Shown here: positions 10,401 to 23,800 of the stretch, piece by piece | How the letters are laid out: each line of letters begins with the position of its first letter | How positions within the stretch are numbered: position 1 is the stretch's first letter | DNA from: Halichondria panicea | Lineage: Eukaryota > Porifera > Demospongiae > Suberitida > Halichondriidae | DNA: 64,000 nt | Assembly: GCF_963675165.1 (NCBI RefSeq) | Contig: NC_087390.1 | Span: forward strand, 5,130,750 to 5,194,749 | Direction of reading: 5' to 3' | Notes under the pieces: generated by a model | What the model was told of the DNA's origin: nothing | Seen by the model: the letters and a program-made list of their open reading frames with translations, nothing else | Database searches by the model: none | Position numbers and translations under genes: made by a program

Positions 10401-12414
10401 CAGAGATAATTGATGTTACGTACATTTTTTTACGATCACCCCCTTTATCACCTAAAATTATTTCCCACTACGACAACTTTTGGGGAAATATTTTTGAATC
10501 ATGTTGTAGCTTATTCTTTTACCGGTATCAGCACAATTTCTTAGAACTGTTCCAATCTTGAAATACATTTAAGTACAACTACTCACCTATTTTTGTATTC
10601 TACTCTCTAGACTGGGTGCACTGCACAGCCTGAGAGGTCATGTGCCTCGTGAAAGCGATCGCAAATCTGAAGAAAACGCTCATGCATCGAGTTGTAGTTG
10701 TTTGGAAAACTGGCTATAGAATGTCCTGAATATGTCTGTACAATGAGAAAATGCTTCTCGAGAAATTGCTCACTCACTCACTCAGTCAGACAGACAAACT
10801 GCGGTGAATGCGGTAATAGTGGAATTTTTCAAATGACAATATTTTATGTAAAAAGCTACAAATGCTCTGCTAATCCTAATTACAACCTACTGGTTGTACT
10901 TATTGTTTGGATCCATGGAGGCTATCCATGCTGTAAACCCACCGCTGTCGCAGCCAGGTGAGCAGACTCAGATGATATACACACACACAAACCAACCGAC
11001 TACTATAACCCGTGGCTGCGGCCCAGGCCTCGCGGGTTAACAAGACACACCAACGGACCACTATAACCTGTGGCCACCCACGCACTTCGGGTTAATGAGG
11101 TGAACCAGGACACTTTGTAAACAATGTGAATGATAATAAGGTACATGTATTACCAAGGGCGTATAAAGAGAAGAGGGCATGCAACTGCCATTCAATTGTA
11201 CGTATCCAGCAAAATATGAAGGTGGAGATACACTATATTTAGCACCTTGTGCATATAGGCCGTTCTATTAACTATTTTTTAGCGATTTTATGCAGCCGCC
11301 CACTTCATATTTTGCTAATCGACAGTTGCATGCCCTAGCTCTTCTCTTTATACGCCGTGGTATTACTTAGTACATATCAGCCAGCAACTCACTTTAATGA
11401 GAATTCCACAGATGCTGCATTCCCTTTAAAGGTGCCCACTCCAAATATCTTTTGTATTGTGGAGCTAAACGAAAGCGATGCGAAACTTGACAGATTAAGT
11501 TTGGGACCTTTTTCCTTTGCGAGGGCTACATTTAGAATGGTGTCCGGCAGTGAAAAGATAATAGTCTGAAGAGAGAAAATGAACCCGGTATACAGTACAG
11601 TTAGTGAAACAGATCAATACAGACAGATGCATGGATAAGTGATTGCTCCTCTGCAGACTTGCAAACTTATAGAACTCTACGCTTTCATCTTAGGCCATGC
11701 AAAATCAAATTGTAGTTTCTGATCAGGCATGCCTGCTTTAATTTTTGTTGCCTTTTGAGGAAGTTAGATAGCACGTGATCCAAATTTAAAAGGTAACAAA
11801 GAAAAAAGCGAAAGACTCACTGACACGTAATGTCCTCATGGTGAAAATAGGTGAAAATAGGACACAATGCAAGATGTTAATATCTACAAGGATCCTACGT
11901 GTATGTGACTAAGACTATCGTTGGCCGTGATTGGAGAGTAGTAGAGATCTCTGAAGATGCTGAAACAACTACTACATGTATTTTTCCTATATATTCAGCG
12001 ATTTCAGATTGTGTGTGCCTACTGTGCGATTCTACTGAGCCTGGAAATTACCGTACCATAATTAACTTATGGTTCAGTGTGGCCATGGATTATTATTAAG
12101 CCATTAATCAGAGGCTCTCTCTTATATATACAACTGCTCTATCTTTTTGTCAATGCAGAGACCGTTATTCTATGTGAAAATCGACCCAAATGCTACAAAA
12201 CCACTGCCAATCCTACATGTATCTACCGGTTTAGCTCGAGCAGCATGCACTCAGTCGTTATTACTAAACTACCGTGCGTCCAAACTCGCTCTTTGCTATG
12301 CACCGCGAATAAATTCAAATTTGTTTAGAGTGCAAAATTTACCTTTTCTTCAACTTCATGTACTTTCCTCTTCTTTGGGGCAGGAGGAATGACTGGTGAA
12401 TTGGGCATTGCCAT
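4488..12414 (-). CDS. Unrecognised protein with N-terminal PKKRKV nuclear signal
   Basis: This is a hand-built gene on the minus strand. Coding exons: 12343-12414 (ATG at 12414), 11393-11565, 9400-9562, 9186-9281, 8897-9013, then 4959-5065, 4828-4899, 4646-4768 and 4488-4595 (TAG at 4488-4490). The first five exons join in phase over 207 codons. The last four also join in phase, but the step from 9013-8897 to 5065-4959 needs a linking exon I could not place, so these could be two genes; reading through the donor at 8896 gives a stop at 8879. The first exon encodes PAPKKRKV, identical to the classic monopartite nuclear signal, so a nuclear role is inferred. The rest is soluble, mixed charged and hydrophobic sequence (for example SKLMSLTKEEYMERTPSEF) with no membrane segment and no domain I recognise. 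Large introns are filled with mobile elements. Confidence 0.6.
6143..7159 (-). repeat. Hairpin-ended dispersed repeat R1, reversed copy
   Basis: It reads, in reverse, from the CACGGTGC-type end at 6143 to the GCGCATGC/GAGGTATACGGTAG end at 7159. It shares more than 400 bp of ordered similarity with 18230-18808, 36501-37200 and 42884-43515, and is longer because of inserted sequence at about 6200-6660. Confidence 0.7.
6207..6344. repeat. Foldback element inside R1
   Basis: Arms of about 50 bp begin GTTGTGACAC and end GTGTAACAAC, with the core CACATGGGATATATTGGCTC repeated in inverted order around a GC-rich loop (GGCCCGAGGGGCCGCAGG). Confidence 0.65.
7407..8188 (+). repeat. R1 copy, internally diverged
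   Basis: It starts with GCCTCGGTGCGTATGCGC and ends with GCATCAGCACCCACGGTGC. The first 220 bp match other R1 copies; most of the middle does not. Confidence 0.5.
8401..8813. mobile_element. Long-inverted-repeat element, same family as 19726-20269
   Basis: Imperfect arms of about 110 bp run inward from AAAAACATTTGCAATGTG at the left and its inverse at the right, through GATTGGCTGGGGGAAGCACC and TCCGTCACAACGT. No coding capacity is seen, so it is a non-autonomous element. It sits in an intron of the gene at 4488-12414. Confidence 0.7.
9913..10624. mobile_element. Inverted-repeat element (about 710 bp)
   Basis: The left arm contains GCATCCAGTCTAAAGAGTAG and GAGTAGTTGTACTTAAAT; the right arm repeats them inverted at 10561-10624. 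One arm also occurs alone at 12760-12830. No open reading frame is credible. Confidence 0.65.
10631..10845 (+). repeat. Dispersed repeat R4
   Basis: It is about 70-80% similar by eye to 20681-20914. Both begin TGAGAGGTCAT, share GCAAATCTGAAGAA and end AAATGACAATATT. The centre is a short tandem run (CACT here, TTAC at 20815-20855), so the microsatellite differs between copies. Confidence 0.65.
10912..11040 (+). repeat. Short interspersed repeat R5
   Basis: GGCTATCCATGCTGTAAAC through CAGCCAGGTGAG, a CA or CAAA run, then GACTACTATAACCCG and a GC-rich end. Related copies lie at 12560-12640 and 16640-16765, and reversed at 9640-9720 and 23165-23320. The size and the microsatellite recall a SINE, but no tRNA promoter boxes are convincing. 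Confidence 0.6.
11151..11362. mobile_element. MITE family 2 (AAGGGCGTATAAA ends)
   Basis: Terminal inverted repeats of about 35 bp run from TACCAAGGGCGTATAAAG through GGGCATGCAACTG and return at 11315-11362. The interior is short and non-coding. Further copies lie at 13921-14107 and 53866-54053. Confidence 0.75.
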
Positions 12415-12555
12415 CTATAGATAGAGAGCAGAAATACTTACAGAACACGCCAAAAAAGCATAATATTTACCCTAGCAACCCCTCAACAAATCCTACTAAC
12501 TAATTGCTTCTACATGTAGGCAGGTTACTTATACAGCAATAATAATGTGCATTTA

Positions 12556-12835
12556 CTTATTATGTTGAGGCTATCCATGCTGTAAACACAGCAGTGCTAT
12601 ACATTGTAGCAGCCAGGTGAGTAGACTGTGACTACTATATATTATTATATGCATGGCCACACCACAAACAAAATGCCTACATGTAGGTTAATACTTCACT
12701 GGAATTCGGACACTGTTGCCTGGAAACTACTCTTAGTGGGCAGGGTAGGCTATCTACTACAATGCATCCAGTCTAGAGAGTAGAATACCACAAATTTGTG
12801 GGTAGTTGTACTTAAATATCTACGATTCTAAGGCT
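12556..12835. repeat. Fragments of R5 and of the 9.9 kb element arm
   Basis: 12560-12640 is an R5 copy. 12760-12830 matches one arm of the element at 9913-10624 (GCATCCAGTCTAGAGAGTAG). A GCACTAAAGTGCAAACC motif at 12839 matches the start of the repeat at 16064. Confidence 0.55.
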
Positions 12836-12884
12836 AGAGCACTAAAGTGCAAACCCTCGCTTGAAGAGCACAACTAGAGGAGTG

Positions 12885-13045
12885 GACTGAGTCTAGTGTG
12901 TTAGGGGGGGAAACAGGCATAGTGGACTCAATCAGGTGTGTTAGGGGACAGGCATGGTGGAATCAATCCATAGTATGTTAGGGGGAAGGCACAGCGGACT
13001 CAATCTAGTGTGTTAGGGGGGGGGGACAGGCATAGTGGACTCTAT
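12885..13045. repeat. Imperfect tandem repeat, about 44-bp unit
   Basis: Four to five diverged copies of a unit containing GTGTTAGGGG, a G-run, ACAGGCATAGTGGACTC and AATC. Confidence 0.7.
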
Positions 13046-13920
13046 CTATCCATTTCCTATATACTCGTGGTGCAAATGAGTGGGAAATGATCGCCATGAT
13101 TGTTACTAATGCACTATCAATGTGATGCCCCACTACCCCTCCCCGGGCCTAGTAGGGAGATTATAGGGGGATTTGACACGAAAAAGCAGCCACAGTGAGG
13201 CATTTGACACATCCGTGTACTTACTCTGCATACTTAGTTTACTGACTTTTACAGGTCAAGGGTCAAAATATGTCCATGTGCAGCTCGCATTATTTAGAAT
13301 ATCAACAATAGCTAGCTAGACAAACACTAAAATAAAATTAATTATCAACAATGAACATATACGCAAGTTACTATGGATGTTTTAATATTTCGGCAAATAC
13401 TAGTGTTCTCCTATATGGGGCAGGATCAGTCCCTAACAAGGGTATTTGACCCAAAAATCTAGCCCTATATGAGGCCATTTGATAGGGTGGTTGTCAAATC
13501 CCCCACCTGTCCCGGGAGGGGGTAGCGGGGCATGACAGTGATAGATGCATAAAAGGTGGGCTAGCCGCGGCGTCACAGACATTATAGTATGTACAACGAT
13601 CTTTACAAATTTTACCTCGCTAGAAAGCAAGACTAATTTCATTTCAAATACAGTTTCTGGTCAAGAATTGATTGAAGAATCAGATAGCGGTGTTTTTCTC
13701 TGGATTCGGAAGGTCAGTCGTGACGTCACAATGACGTTTGACAGCGGTACCTTAAGTTGGCTTGGCCTTACTAGCAGTTCAACACTCTTACTCTTATCTA
13801 CTCCGTCCCTTGGTAAAAAACATACAAAAGAAATTATAAGCTTAACCAAGGAAATGTATGCAGCCCAGTTCGTCAACATAGACTCAAATAAGTAATCTGT
13901 AAGGCAAAACATAATATGGC

Positions 13921-14107
13921 CAAGGGCGTATAAAAGAAGAGAGGGCATGTAACTCCACTATCAGTACACGTACACGTAGCTAGCAGAGTTCAAACGTGGG
14001 CGGAGGAATGTGTGCATTTGCATGAAGTGCTCATTTCATGCACATGCAGTCATGCACATTCATCCGCCCACGTTTGAACTCTGCTCATATAGGAGTTGCA
14101 TGCCCTT
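13921..14107. mobile_element. MITE family 2 copy
   Basis: CAAGGGCGTATAAAAG and GGGCATGTAACT at the left are mirrored by AGTTGCATGCCCTT at the right. An internal perfect inverted repeat, GCAGAGTTCAAACGTGGGCG, lies at about 13983 and 14068. One terminal repeat is shortened. Confidence 0.7.
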
Positions 14108-14737
14108 GATATGGCTACGGCAGTGCTTCTTAAAAGGGAGCACATACCAATAATCAAGAGCACTCTTCCACGCTTGGACTTCACTTTAAATAAAGCACAG
14201 GACATGTACGTGTAGGCTTGTTATACGCAATTCAAAGGTCTCAGGAGACTAATAGCTAGTAATTATTATTACTACTTATTAATTATTACTTCATGAAACA
14301 CTTACTTTGTTGAGTGATGGTAGCAGATAGGGTTTAATATCCTGTTGAATATTCTGCATGCAATCACGGAGAACTCAAAGAGTGGGTAATGATCGGAACC
14401 GCGCATCTTGTTTAGCCCTTTCGTGCAGAGGCTGGACACGCGTCATCCGTAGTCATTATTAATAGGCATCAATAAATCTCATGAATACGCTTAAAATCGA
14501 TGAAAAGAAGAAGAGCACCTCGCCTAGCTACATGTAGCTGTTGAGGTAGGTACAAGTAGAACATGATTAGAAATCACTAAATCTAGACAGTGTAGACAGG
14601 TCTATTAAGTTAGTACAGTAATGGAACATGTCCCATGCAGTTTGCGGCAGCTAGCTGCATTGACCAACCATACATGTGCAAGAGTATATTAATTCCTTGT
14701 TTGTTTCTCTCCAGTTTGCTTTAATTGAGATTGCAAA

Positions 14738-17700
14738 ATGAGAGATTACGTTGTCCCAGTGTCTATGTGCACCATGCTGCTGCTGCTGCAATGGGCTCCC
14801 TCCGCCAACAGAGCTCAGAATTGTAAGCAACGTACCAGACTCTGTTTTTATATCATAATTGTGACTGCATGGTGTCGTGTATTAAATTGTAAAGAGTTAG
14901 CTTTTGTGTGTGCATACAGTTATAGCTAATAGCTACTTGCAGTCCCTTTCTCAGAACGTTGGGAGGACTTGTTTTGGTACATGGTAGGCCCATTGTGGTA
15001 CCCACTACCCACTGTGTACACACTGGGAGGTGTCTGTGGGAAAATGACCTGAGATAGAGTAGAATACCTGTACCACTAGATCCCTCCCTACATGTACACG
15101 TACTGTTGGAGAGTACTACACACTGCACTGTACATGCACAATCTTGTGTGATTGATCTTCATGAAGGTCCACTAAAAACCATGGTTGTTGCCAGGAGTTG
15201 AACTTGGTTGTTGCTAATAGAGTGTTGATAATTTTCAGTAGCTGAAGCTGTAGCTTGTTAGCCATGTTCGTCTTTTGTACGAGTATTTTACCACATTTGA
15301 AGATATTCACTCTTGCAACTAAAAATTATAAGTTGACCAACAAATATTACCGTATAGCTAGTAATTTCTTCGGCCCAAATATTCTACGAATAGACCTTTT
15401 GCGGATAATATTTCACTTTCAACTGTTAAATTAGGCGTAGCATTTGCGGATAATGTTTCTGCGTTTACTTATTCATTTGTAGACTTCACAGAATTTTTGG
15501 GCTGCAGAAATTTCTAGCTATACGATATTCAAACCACATCCCTTTTCTCACTAAAAAATTGTCCCCTGCCCACTTTATAGCACATGATGATGACTAGGTC
15601 TTTTACAACAATTCAATAGGTGTAAATCTTAACAATGTTCCAAATGTATTGCTTTGACTGATTGAGAGTTATTGTGCACATTAGATATTCCATACTGCTC
15701 TAATATTGTATGATTGTAACGGTAATTTGTTAAAAATAGTTATCCAATTTATCAGACACAGTGCATGGAGGTGTTAAATTATTTGATCACCCCCGGCTCA
15801 CTGAAGTATAAGTATGTGTGCATGTGTGTATAGTGTACTCCATGCTTTGTATTCCAGGCTCATTGAATGAGCTTTAGTGGAACTACTCAACCCTTTTAAT
15901 AACTTTCAGGGTTTCATACAGGATTTTTAGCCAGGGGGGGAAATGACGACAGCCGTACGGCATTGAAAATTTGGGGTCTGGGGGGGCAGAAAATTTGGCG
16001 GAATGATTGTCTAAGGTGCAATTTGGAGGTTAATGTATTTCTATTACTCTAACTGTTATAACTAGAGCACTAAAGTGCAAACCCTCGGCTGGTGACATGA
16101 TAATAAAGAAACCAGAAGAGTGATAATGCAGTGCATGTAGCATGTATGACTAGCACAGCAACTCAAGAGCAATAAAACTAAACCAGACTGTAGGGATGCT
16201 GAAACATTGAGTATGTCACATGAGACATGCACTGTGGACTGGGATCACAGCAAAGAAGCCTGGAGTCTTAGACTAAGAGAATTATGGCTCCTTCCAGGCT
16301 AGAGTATAGGATCCAGAGTCAGTCAACAACCAGTCACAATTCTACTTTCTTGGCCCTTATTCATGTTACGGGATCACTTCAGCTGCAAATACCTAGTCAG
16401 CAGAGGCAGTAATTCTAGCTTTCTACTTTAGTGACCCTGTTCCATTGTTTCTGGTACAGGATCACGTCAGCTGTAAGTAACCCATGTGGAAAAATCACAA
16501 TGTAACATAGGGTATCTCGAATAAAGGCCGCGTGTAGTTAGCAGCTGCCAACGGGCAAGTTTAGCTTTTGCTCGCTTTTATTTGACAAAGAAACTTTAAC
16601 ATCAAAATCTGCCACTATTTAAATCAAGATATTGTTGTGTGAAGGCTATCTATGCTGCAAACGCAGCGCTATGGCATCCAGGTGAGTAGAAAACCCCATC
16701 ACAAACAAACAAACAAACAAACAAACCAACAGACTACTATACCCGCTGGCCGCGGCACGGCCTCGGGTAATGAACTTGTGCTCTACCTTCCCCTGGTTGT
16801 AATTATCATACTCTCACAACCACATGCAGTGTTGTACAAATTATGTGAAAATCAGTATAGATCTCAATAGACACCATAGCAACAACTAACAGAGGGCAAT
16901 CAGGGTTTCATTTAGGATCAAAAATTGGGAGGGAGGAAGATTTGGGCGTGCGCAAGCGCGTCGCAAAATGTTTAGCTACGCCCACTTTTGTTGATTACAT
17001 GACGCATCACAGTACATATACCTTGTATTTAACTAATATGATGACATGTATAGTACTAATGTGATGTTTGGGGGGGAGAAGGTTCCCCCCTGCCCCCCCC
17101 TAGATGAAACCCTGGCAACTATAATTATACATAGGAAAATCAGATACCCTAATAAATGGGTACTAATTTTAGCGAATTCTAGCGAATTTGTAATTAACGC
17201 TAAAGTATGTTAATAGCATTTTATAATGAAAATGTACTTTTGCTAAGCAAGCTAGTCCTTTTTTCATCTGTATCTGACTCCAAAACTCATACTTGCACAT
17301 CTTTTAACAAATACTTGCGGCAATGAATTTGCTACAAATCCACCAAAATTAGTGCCCTAAAAACAGAAAAATCTGAAAACGCTAACATTATTATAACCGT
17401 CTATAATAGTAACATTAAGGTTCAAGGCTTTGAAAACGGCTGTTGTGCAGCAGCTGGAACTAAGATCAATGCAGAGTCAGCACAAAGAGAAAGTAGTGCA
17501 CCTGACATGCAGTGAGACCGGAGTAGGCTCACAGTAGAGTCAGCTAGGAAAGAAGCTTGGAATCATCCCATGAAAACAAATAGGGCTCGAGCGATCCATA
17601 CAGCTGTAGCTAGTGCGCATGTACTGTGTAATGGGATGCTTCAAACTAAGCTAGCTGTAATGCCATTATTAATGCAATGACATAGCGCTCAATATTTCAT

Positions 17701-20700
17701 TCTTTGTGTAATTATAGGCTGCATAGTCGCTGATGTGTGTAGTTCTATGTCGAGTTGTTCTTCCTAAAGATCAGGGTGTCCTACTGGGGGGATATCCCCC
17801 CTAAAATTTGCATTAGGTACTAGTTGAGGTCCATAGCTGGCAATATTACATACTATAACAGGGTATTGAAGTAACAGTTGACCTTTTTTAGCAAAATGTT
17901 CTAGTTACTTTTCTTATTTCCCCATCTACTTCAAAGTCCTGTATGACACCATGAAGACCTGAAGATGAATGACCCTTTTCTGGCTAGACACAATCGAGTT
18001 CATAATACACCACTTGGAATTTTAGTTGTGCGACATTAATTGAAATGTGGGTGTTGAACAGATTCAACACTGTTAGAGGGAATATTTGAAAATAATATTA
18101 TTGTCCCCCTATGGACGTTATTCATGGAAATTCCAGTCAATGCCCACGATGCTCCAATCAATCATTATAGCTAGCTGTTAATTCATTGACCTGAATTCGA
18201 CTTAAGCCATGCACTTAGTATAGCCATTATGCTCAGTGCGCATGCGCAAGCGAGGTATACGGTAGTGTGTGTGTGTGTGTGCGTGTGTCTTTGTAGACTG
18301 CTACAGCTGCTCAAGGATCAATGAAGTGCAAGTAAGAGTTTCTGTAGGCTTCTAGTCATGTTTTCTTGGATTTTAATTTGTGAATTTGCAAAATAATGCT
18401 TCGTTCTGGAGTTATGCCTAGTGTTTTGCTTACTTGGAATGCCATTGCAGCATTTTCGGAAGAGCACGTAGCCAAACTTGTTTACCAAGCGTTGCTACTC
18501 TACTTAGTAGTTAGCTCTGCATTAGAACGCTAGCTATTGGTAGCTGCAAGAGTGAGAAGAGAGCTACAAGGCTCTGCTGATGGCAGCCATTAATTTTAGA
18601 CTTGAACTTTGGCATCGATCGTTTTTAACAACAATCATGGTCGTTCCATAATCATGGTCAATCATTACCCACTCTTTGAGTTTGCATGCAGCATGTAAAT
18701 AAAAAAAAATGTTCATCATGTGTATAAAATTAAGCTATTAGTTAGTAGTTTTAGGATATGTATAGCTTTGGCATCTCCACCGAGGCATCAGCACCTGCGG
18801 TGCTTTATTTATTTATTTATTATGGACACTCAAGTACTTTAGGTCATAGTAGTCCCATTATTCAGGACAACATTAAATAGTGTTCGTCAAATGAAACTTT
18901 GGAGGTATATATACAAATGACATCGTTATACCGGTACACACTCTGGTATTCTCTGCCACGTAGGTGTCAATCAATCCCGGGAAAATCTGTTTTTTCACAT
19001 ACTGTATAGCGCGAAATTTTCAAGGCACTTGTATTTCGTGGATTGGCCTCTAAAAGCCATTTCGTTGTACGATGTTCGCGGAATGACTGCTTACCGGAAG
19101 CCACGCCTTTAAATATTTGCATGATAGCAGTAATTAAAGAACAATTTTCGTGGACTTAATTTTCGTGTGGAATTCTAACCCACAAAATCCGCGAAAATTA
19201 AACCCCTCGAAAATGTCACGCTATACGGTAATTATTATGTTCAACTCACTTATTCATTTTCACACAGACTCTACTCCAACCTGCTATTGTGATGATGTGG
19301 CAACACCGTGCACTAACAATACTTGCTCCACTTTTGCAAATTGGTGTCTAGTGGACTTTAACCTTGATACTGGCATCACCCGTCGAGTCTGCACTCTTCT
19401 CGGCCTGACTTGTTTCTTAGGCAGTGAGTTACTAAAGTGTGTGTACATGTAGAGTCCATAATAAAAGAGAGAGAGTAGTATTGAACGAAGCCTTTCCTTG
19501 GAATCAGAAAGGAACGGGACTTCCTCTAATCTATGCAAGGCAGTTAAGGCTTCGTTCGAGACTCCCTCTCTTTTATGACTCTTGTCAGTACATAAAACCC
19601 TGCAAGACATGTATATGTTGTGGTACTAACTAATAGACCACATTGACAACTCTTGGTCTTCTATACGTACATGCACTCCACCACATTTCGAAAGCCAGCT
19701 GCTACCCACCCATCACTACGTATATCCGACTAGAAAAACATTTGCAATGTGAAAAATTGCTAGGATTGGCCAGGGGAACCACAAAAAAGCGTGGGAACAA
19801 GAAATCAGACGAGAGCATAACTCCAATCCGTTACAACGTCAATCACATGTACTGGTAGTTTTCCCATGTTTTCCCAGCCAATATGCCACGCAATTTTTAC
19901 TGGTGGAGTGATGACCAATCCCTATATATATTTATTATACATCCATTTTGGAATGTGGGGCGATTTGTGATGAATTGATGTTCCTAATACATGCAGTGTT
20001 GAGCACATGTATACACACAGTCCATCCATGCGTATATAGTAACATGCACGGACCGTACTGGTGACCTGCATGGAATGATGTGGTGGATGGAAGCTGATAG
20101 ATGGATCTGGAACACAGTCTATTATTTAATATACTATGTATTGTACATGTTCATGACGTTGTAACGGATTGGAGTTATGCTCTCGTCTGATTTCTTGTTC
20201 CCACGCTTTTTTGTGGTTCCCCTGGCCAATCCTAGCAATTTTTCACATTGCAAATGTTTTTCTAGTCGGATTCCCTTTCTTTTTCAGTACAGTTTACGTA
20301 TCATGACATGCATAAGTGGAACGTCAAGAGGCAGTACAGAAGTTCAAGAAGAGAAGACAGGACTAATCAGATATCTTCTCGAATATCTCTGGACTAATAA
20401 TTATAGTAATGAGTAATAATATTATTGCTTGATATGTTGAATTTGCGAATCAGTATTAATTAAATGACAGCCATTTTAAGAGCATGATATCTAGCCAGTG
20501 TATATAGCATGCCTGTCAGAGAAAGGGAGCTAGAGGAACAGTGTGAAGAAAAGCAACACCTCAGGCTCTGGAAAAGCACTGCTGCACTGATTTTAGGCGC
20601 ACGGTTTATTAGCCACGCCTATCTATTATTAATTGGCCACAAAGATGGCGGAATTGTCTAGGTATAAGAGAAATAGAGACTGAGAGGTCATCTGCCTCGT

Positions 20701-20813
20701 GGAAGCAATCGCAAATCTGAAGAAGCGCTTTGTAATCCAGGTTGTAGTCGTTTGGAAACCCTGTGCAGAATGTCCTGGAGATGGCTGTACTTGGAGCAAA
20801 TGCTGGGCAAGAA

Positions 20814-20854
<41 letters not shown>

Positions 20855-23800
20855 GTCAGTCAGACAAAGAGCGGTGAAACGTAGAAATAGTGCAATTTTT
20901 AAAATGACAATATTCATTCATTAAAATGTTCATGGATTATGAAATGAGAGATACAAAGAGAGAAAAGGCTAAATAAACTATCTGTCTAGCCAGTTCCTTG
21001 ATGTGACCTTTCCCTGCAGAGATAGAACAGTTTGAACATGAGTCAAAATAATTGAAATATTGCTAAACACGGGCAAACCCACTGCCAATCCTATGTAAAA
21101 CCTACTGGTTTTACTAATGTACAGTGTAATCTACAAAAGTAGACACTTTTAGTGTATATGCTGTTTGACTCTGAGTGTCCTGATTTTAAGGGAGTTCCGT
21201 AGCGGGTTATTTTTGTATGGTTAATTTACGTCACTATCCTAAGCTGTAGGAATGTTACGAAATACTTTAATTGGTAGTTTATATGAAAATTACCCCGCTA
21301 TGCTGTATATTTATTCCAGATTTCCAACATAACAAACTAACCCCACCTCGGTACCGTGGTCAGTGCTGTGACAGTACAGGGTGTAACAAGTGCCTCATGC
21401 CCCCTAATCTGACATACGAGCAGTGTCTCCAAGTTACCTTCCCCTCAGGCTGCCCCCCAGTAAACTGTTCACACTTGATTGAACCCCCTACAAGCAATGG
21501 TACAGGTACGTTCATGTGTATAGGACACACTTCTCTTTGTTTATGGATCATGTTGCTCCTCCTTTGTGTGGCACTGACCTATGTGTGCGAATCAGCATGT
21601 GTGGTTTTGCAGAATGATTACCGTATAGCGGGTAATTTTCGTGGTATAAATATTCGTTATTCGTTATTTTCGTTGGCAACCCATGCACCTCCACGAAATT
21701 TTTTTCCCCCAAATGAAAACTTAAGAGTAGTTTACCGGAATGCATTCAGCAAGGCAAACGAAATTTTTACTCACGAAAATCGCCATGTTGGAGTTAAACG
21801 AATTTTTGACCGACCCCACGAAAATTGACCCACTATACGGTATTTATCGACTCATTCCTAATTAATATCTATGCACACTGGTATTGTTAGGTCATCAGTC
21901 CTGAAGTTGGTCGCAATTTTGCTAATTTTATATCTCCCTCCCACAGACGCAACAGATCAAAGACTACCTTGGTGGGGTATCTGCATAATTGTTTCCGTTC
22001 TCGCTATCCTCGCAGTCCTGACTATTGTTTGTTACTTCTACGTTTTTTGTCGAAGTTCATCTGTGAGTTTTAGAATTATGTAGAGTAGCAAAATTGTCAG
22101 GCTGTGGGGGTTTATCAATATTGCATAGTAACTACCGAACTACATCAGGCATCAATAATCGTCAACTAAAAGTGTGTAATTAATGCACAAACAAATGTTG
22201 TTATACGCATCAACAGATATAGTTGTGAGACTAAAAACTACATTGGGAGTTTGTGGGTAGTTCGAATTGTGATTTTCATGGGTAACACTTGCCAAGGTAC
22301 CCCAATAATGAAATGAATGCAGTGATGTCATACATGCTGCTGTGACTAATGCTATTTTCTATTGGGTGATTTCTCACTGCTGATAAGGGATTCGGAGGTG
22401 GAGGGGGGGCATACTCAATTATTTTTAGTCATGCCCGCTTTTTGGTCACCCTATAATTACAGAAAATGAATTTGCAATCAGTGTAGCTAGCAGCGCCTGA
22501 CATGATCAGTGTGACTGTCTGTTTGTCTGCGATCACCTACGTTAGACAACACTTAAGTGTGTTAGCCATTTTCTACTGTACTAAACTAGTTCACAGCTGC
22601 AATTCGGAGGGGCTCATAAGCATCCTTGCCCCCCCTCCATTTATCCGCCCCTGCATTGCTGATTCAACACTCCAATTAATAATGTTGCTTCTTAATTATT
22701 ATAATTATTGTTCATCTTAAAATGTTTGTGGACGAGAACCCTCACTCGCACAATAATAGAATTGATACTAGAGACTACCACTATAAGAAGTTATGTATGT
22801 TGTACGTATGTCCGTGTGATGCTGTGGACATACCTCACTGTATACACTCACATACCCCCACCCACATACCCCACCCACACACACAGATCAACAAGTGTGA
22901 AATGAACTCGCAGATTATTTCCGAGAGTGGCAACAGCGGTGTGTCCAGTGGGGAGCGGTCAGGAGGAGCTTTGATATTGGAACCAAAAACTTTCGCCAAA
23001 GAAATCAAATTGATTGAGCTAATTGGTATGCCATACATTTGCTGTGTGCACATGTTTTCCATTTCTCAGACCTCCAAAAAACACTATAATATATACTTAT
23101 ACCACACTTATGTGACCACTAAGTCTCATTGGTCAACAGCTGTAGGATGTAATTATATAGAATATACAGCCCCAGGCCATGCACAGTTGTTGCGCGCGTG
23201 CGTGGGCGGCCACGGGTATAGTAGTCTGTTGGTTTGTTTGTCCGTTTGTTTGTTTGTCACAAGTAAATCTACTCACCTGGATGCCATAGCGCTACGTTTA
23301 CAGTATAGACAGCCTTCACACAACAATATCGTGATTTAAATATTGGGTGTTAAAGCTAAAAAGCTTGAACTTGCACTTTGGTAGCTATCGAGCTACATGT
23401 GGCAGACTACGTATTTGCAGCTGAAGTGATCTCGTACCAGGAACAATGATTCGAATATAGGGTCACTATTAAAAGTAGAAAGCTAGAATTGTGACTGCAT
23501 GGTTGTTGACTGACCCTGGATCTTATACTCCAACAGCCTGGCAGGAGCCGTAAGACTCCAGGTTTCCATAATGCAATGTGTCTCATGTACCACTGTTCTC
23601 AAATGTTCAGCATGCATGCCTGCCTCTCCAGTCTGGTTTAGTTTTATTGCTCTTGAGTTGCTGTGCTACGGTCTTACACTCTACATGCACTGCATTATAT
23701 CACTACTCTGCATGTTTTCTTTATAATCATGTCACCAGCCGAGGGTTTGCACTTCAGTTCTAGTATCTATAAGAGAGCTTGCAACTCCAAAGAGACGTCG

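Noticed and set aside
10912-11040. tRNA gene or tRNA-derived SINE
   Set aside because: No convincing A and B boxes or cloverleaf; retained only as a short interspersed repeat.
13545-13895. 116-codon plus-strand frame
   Set aside because: It has no recognisable domain, is followed by MITE sequence, and the minus strand is equally open. It could be an exon but nothing supports it.
21271-21828. 185-codon frame as a single-exon protein
   Set aside because: Its first part is the ectodomain exon of the TGF-beta-type receptor (to 21505); the rest reads through the donor into a MITE.
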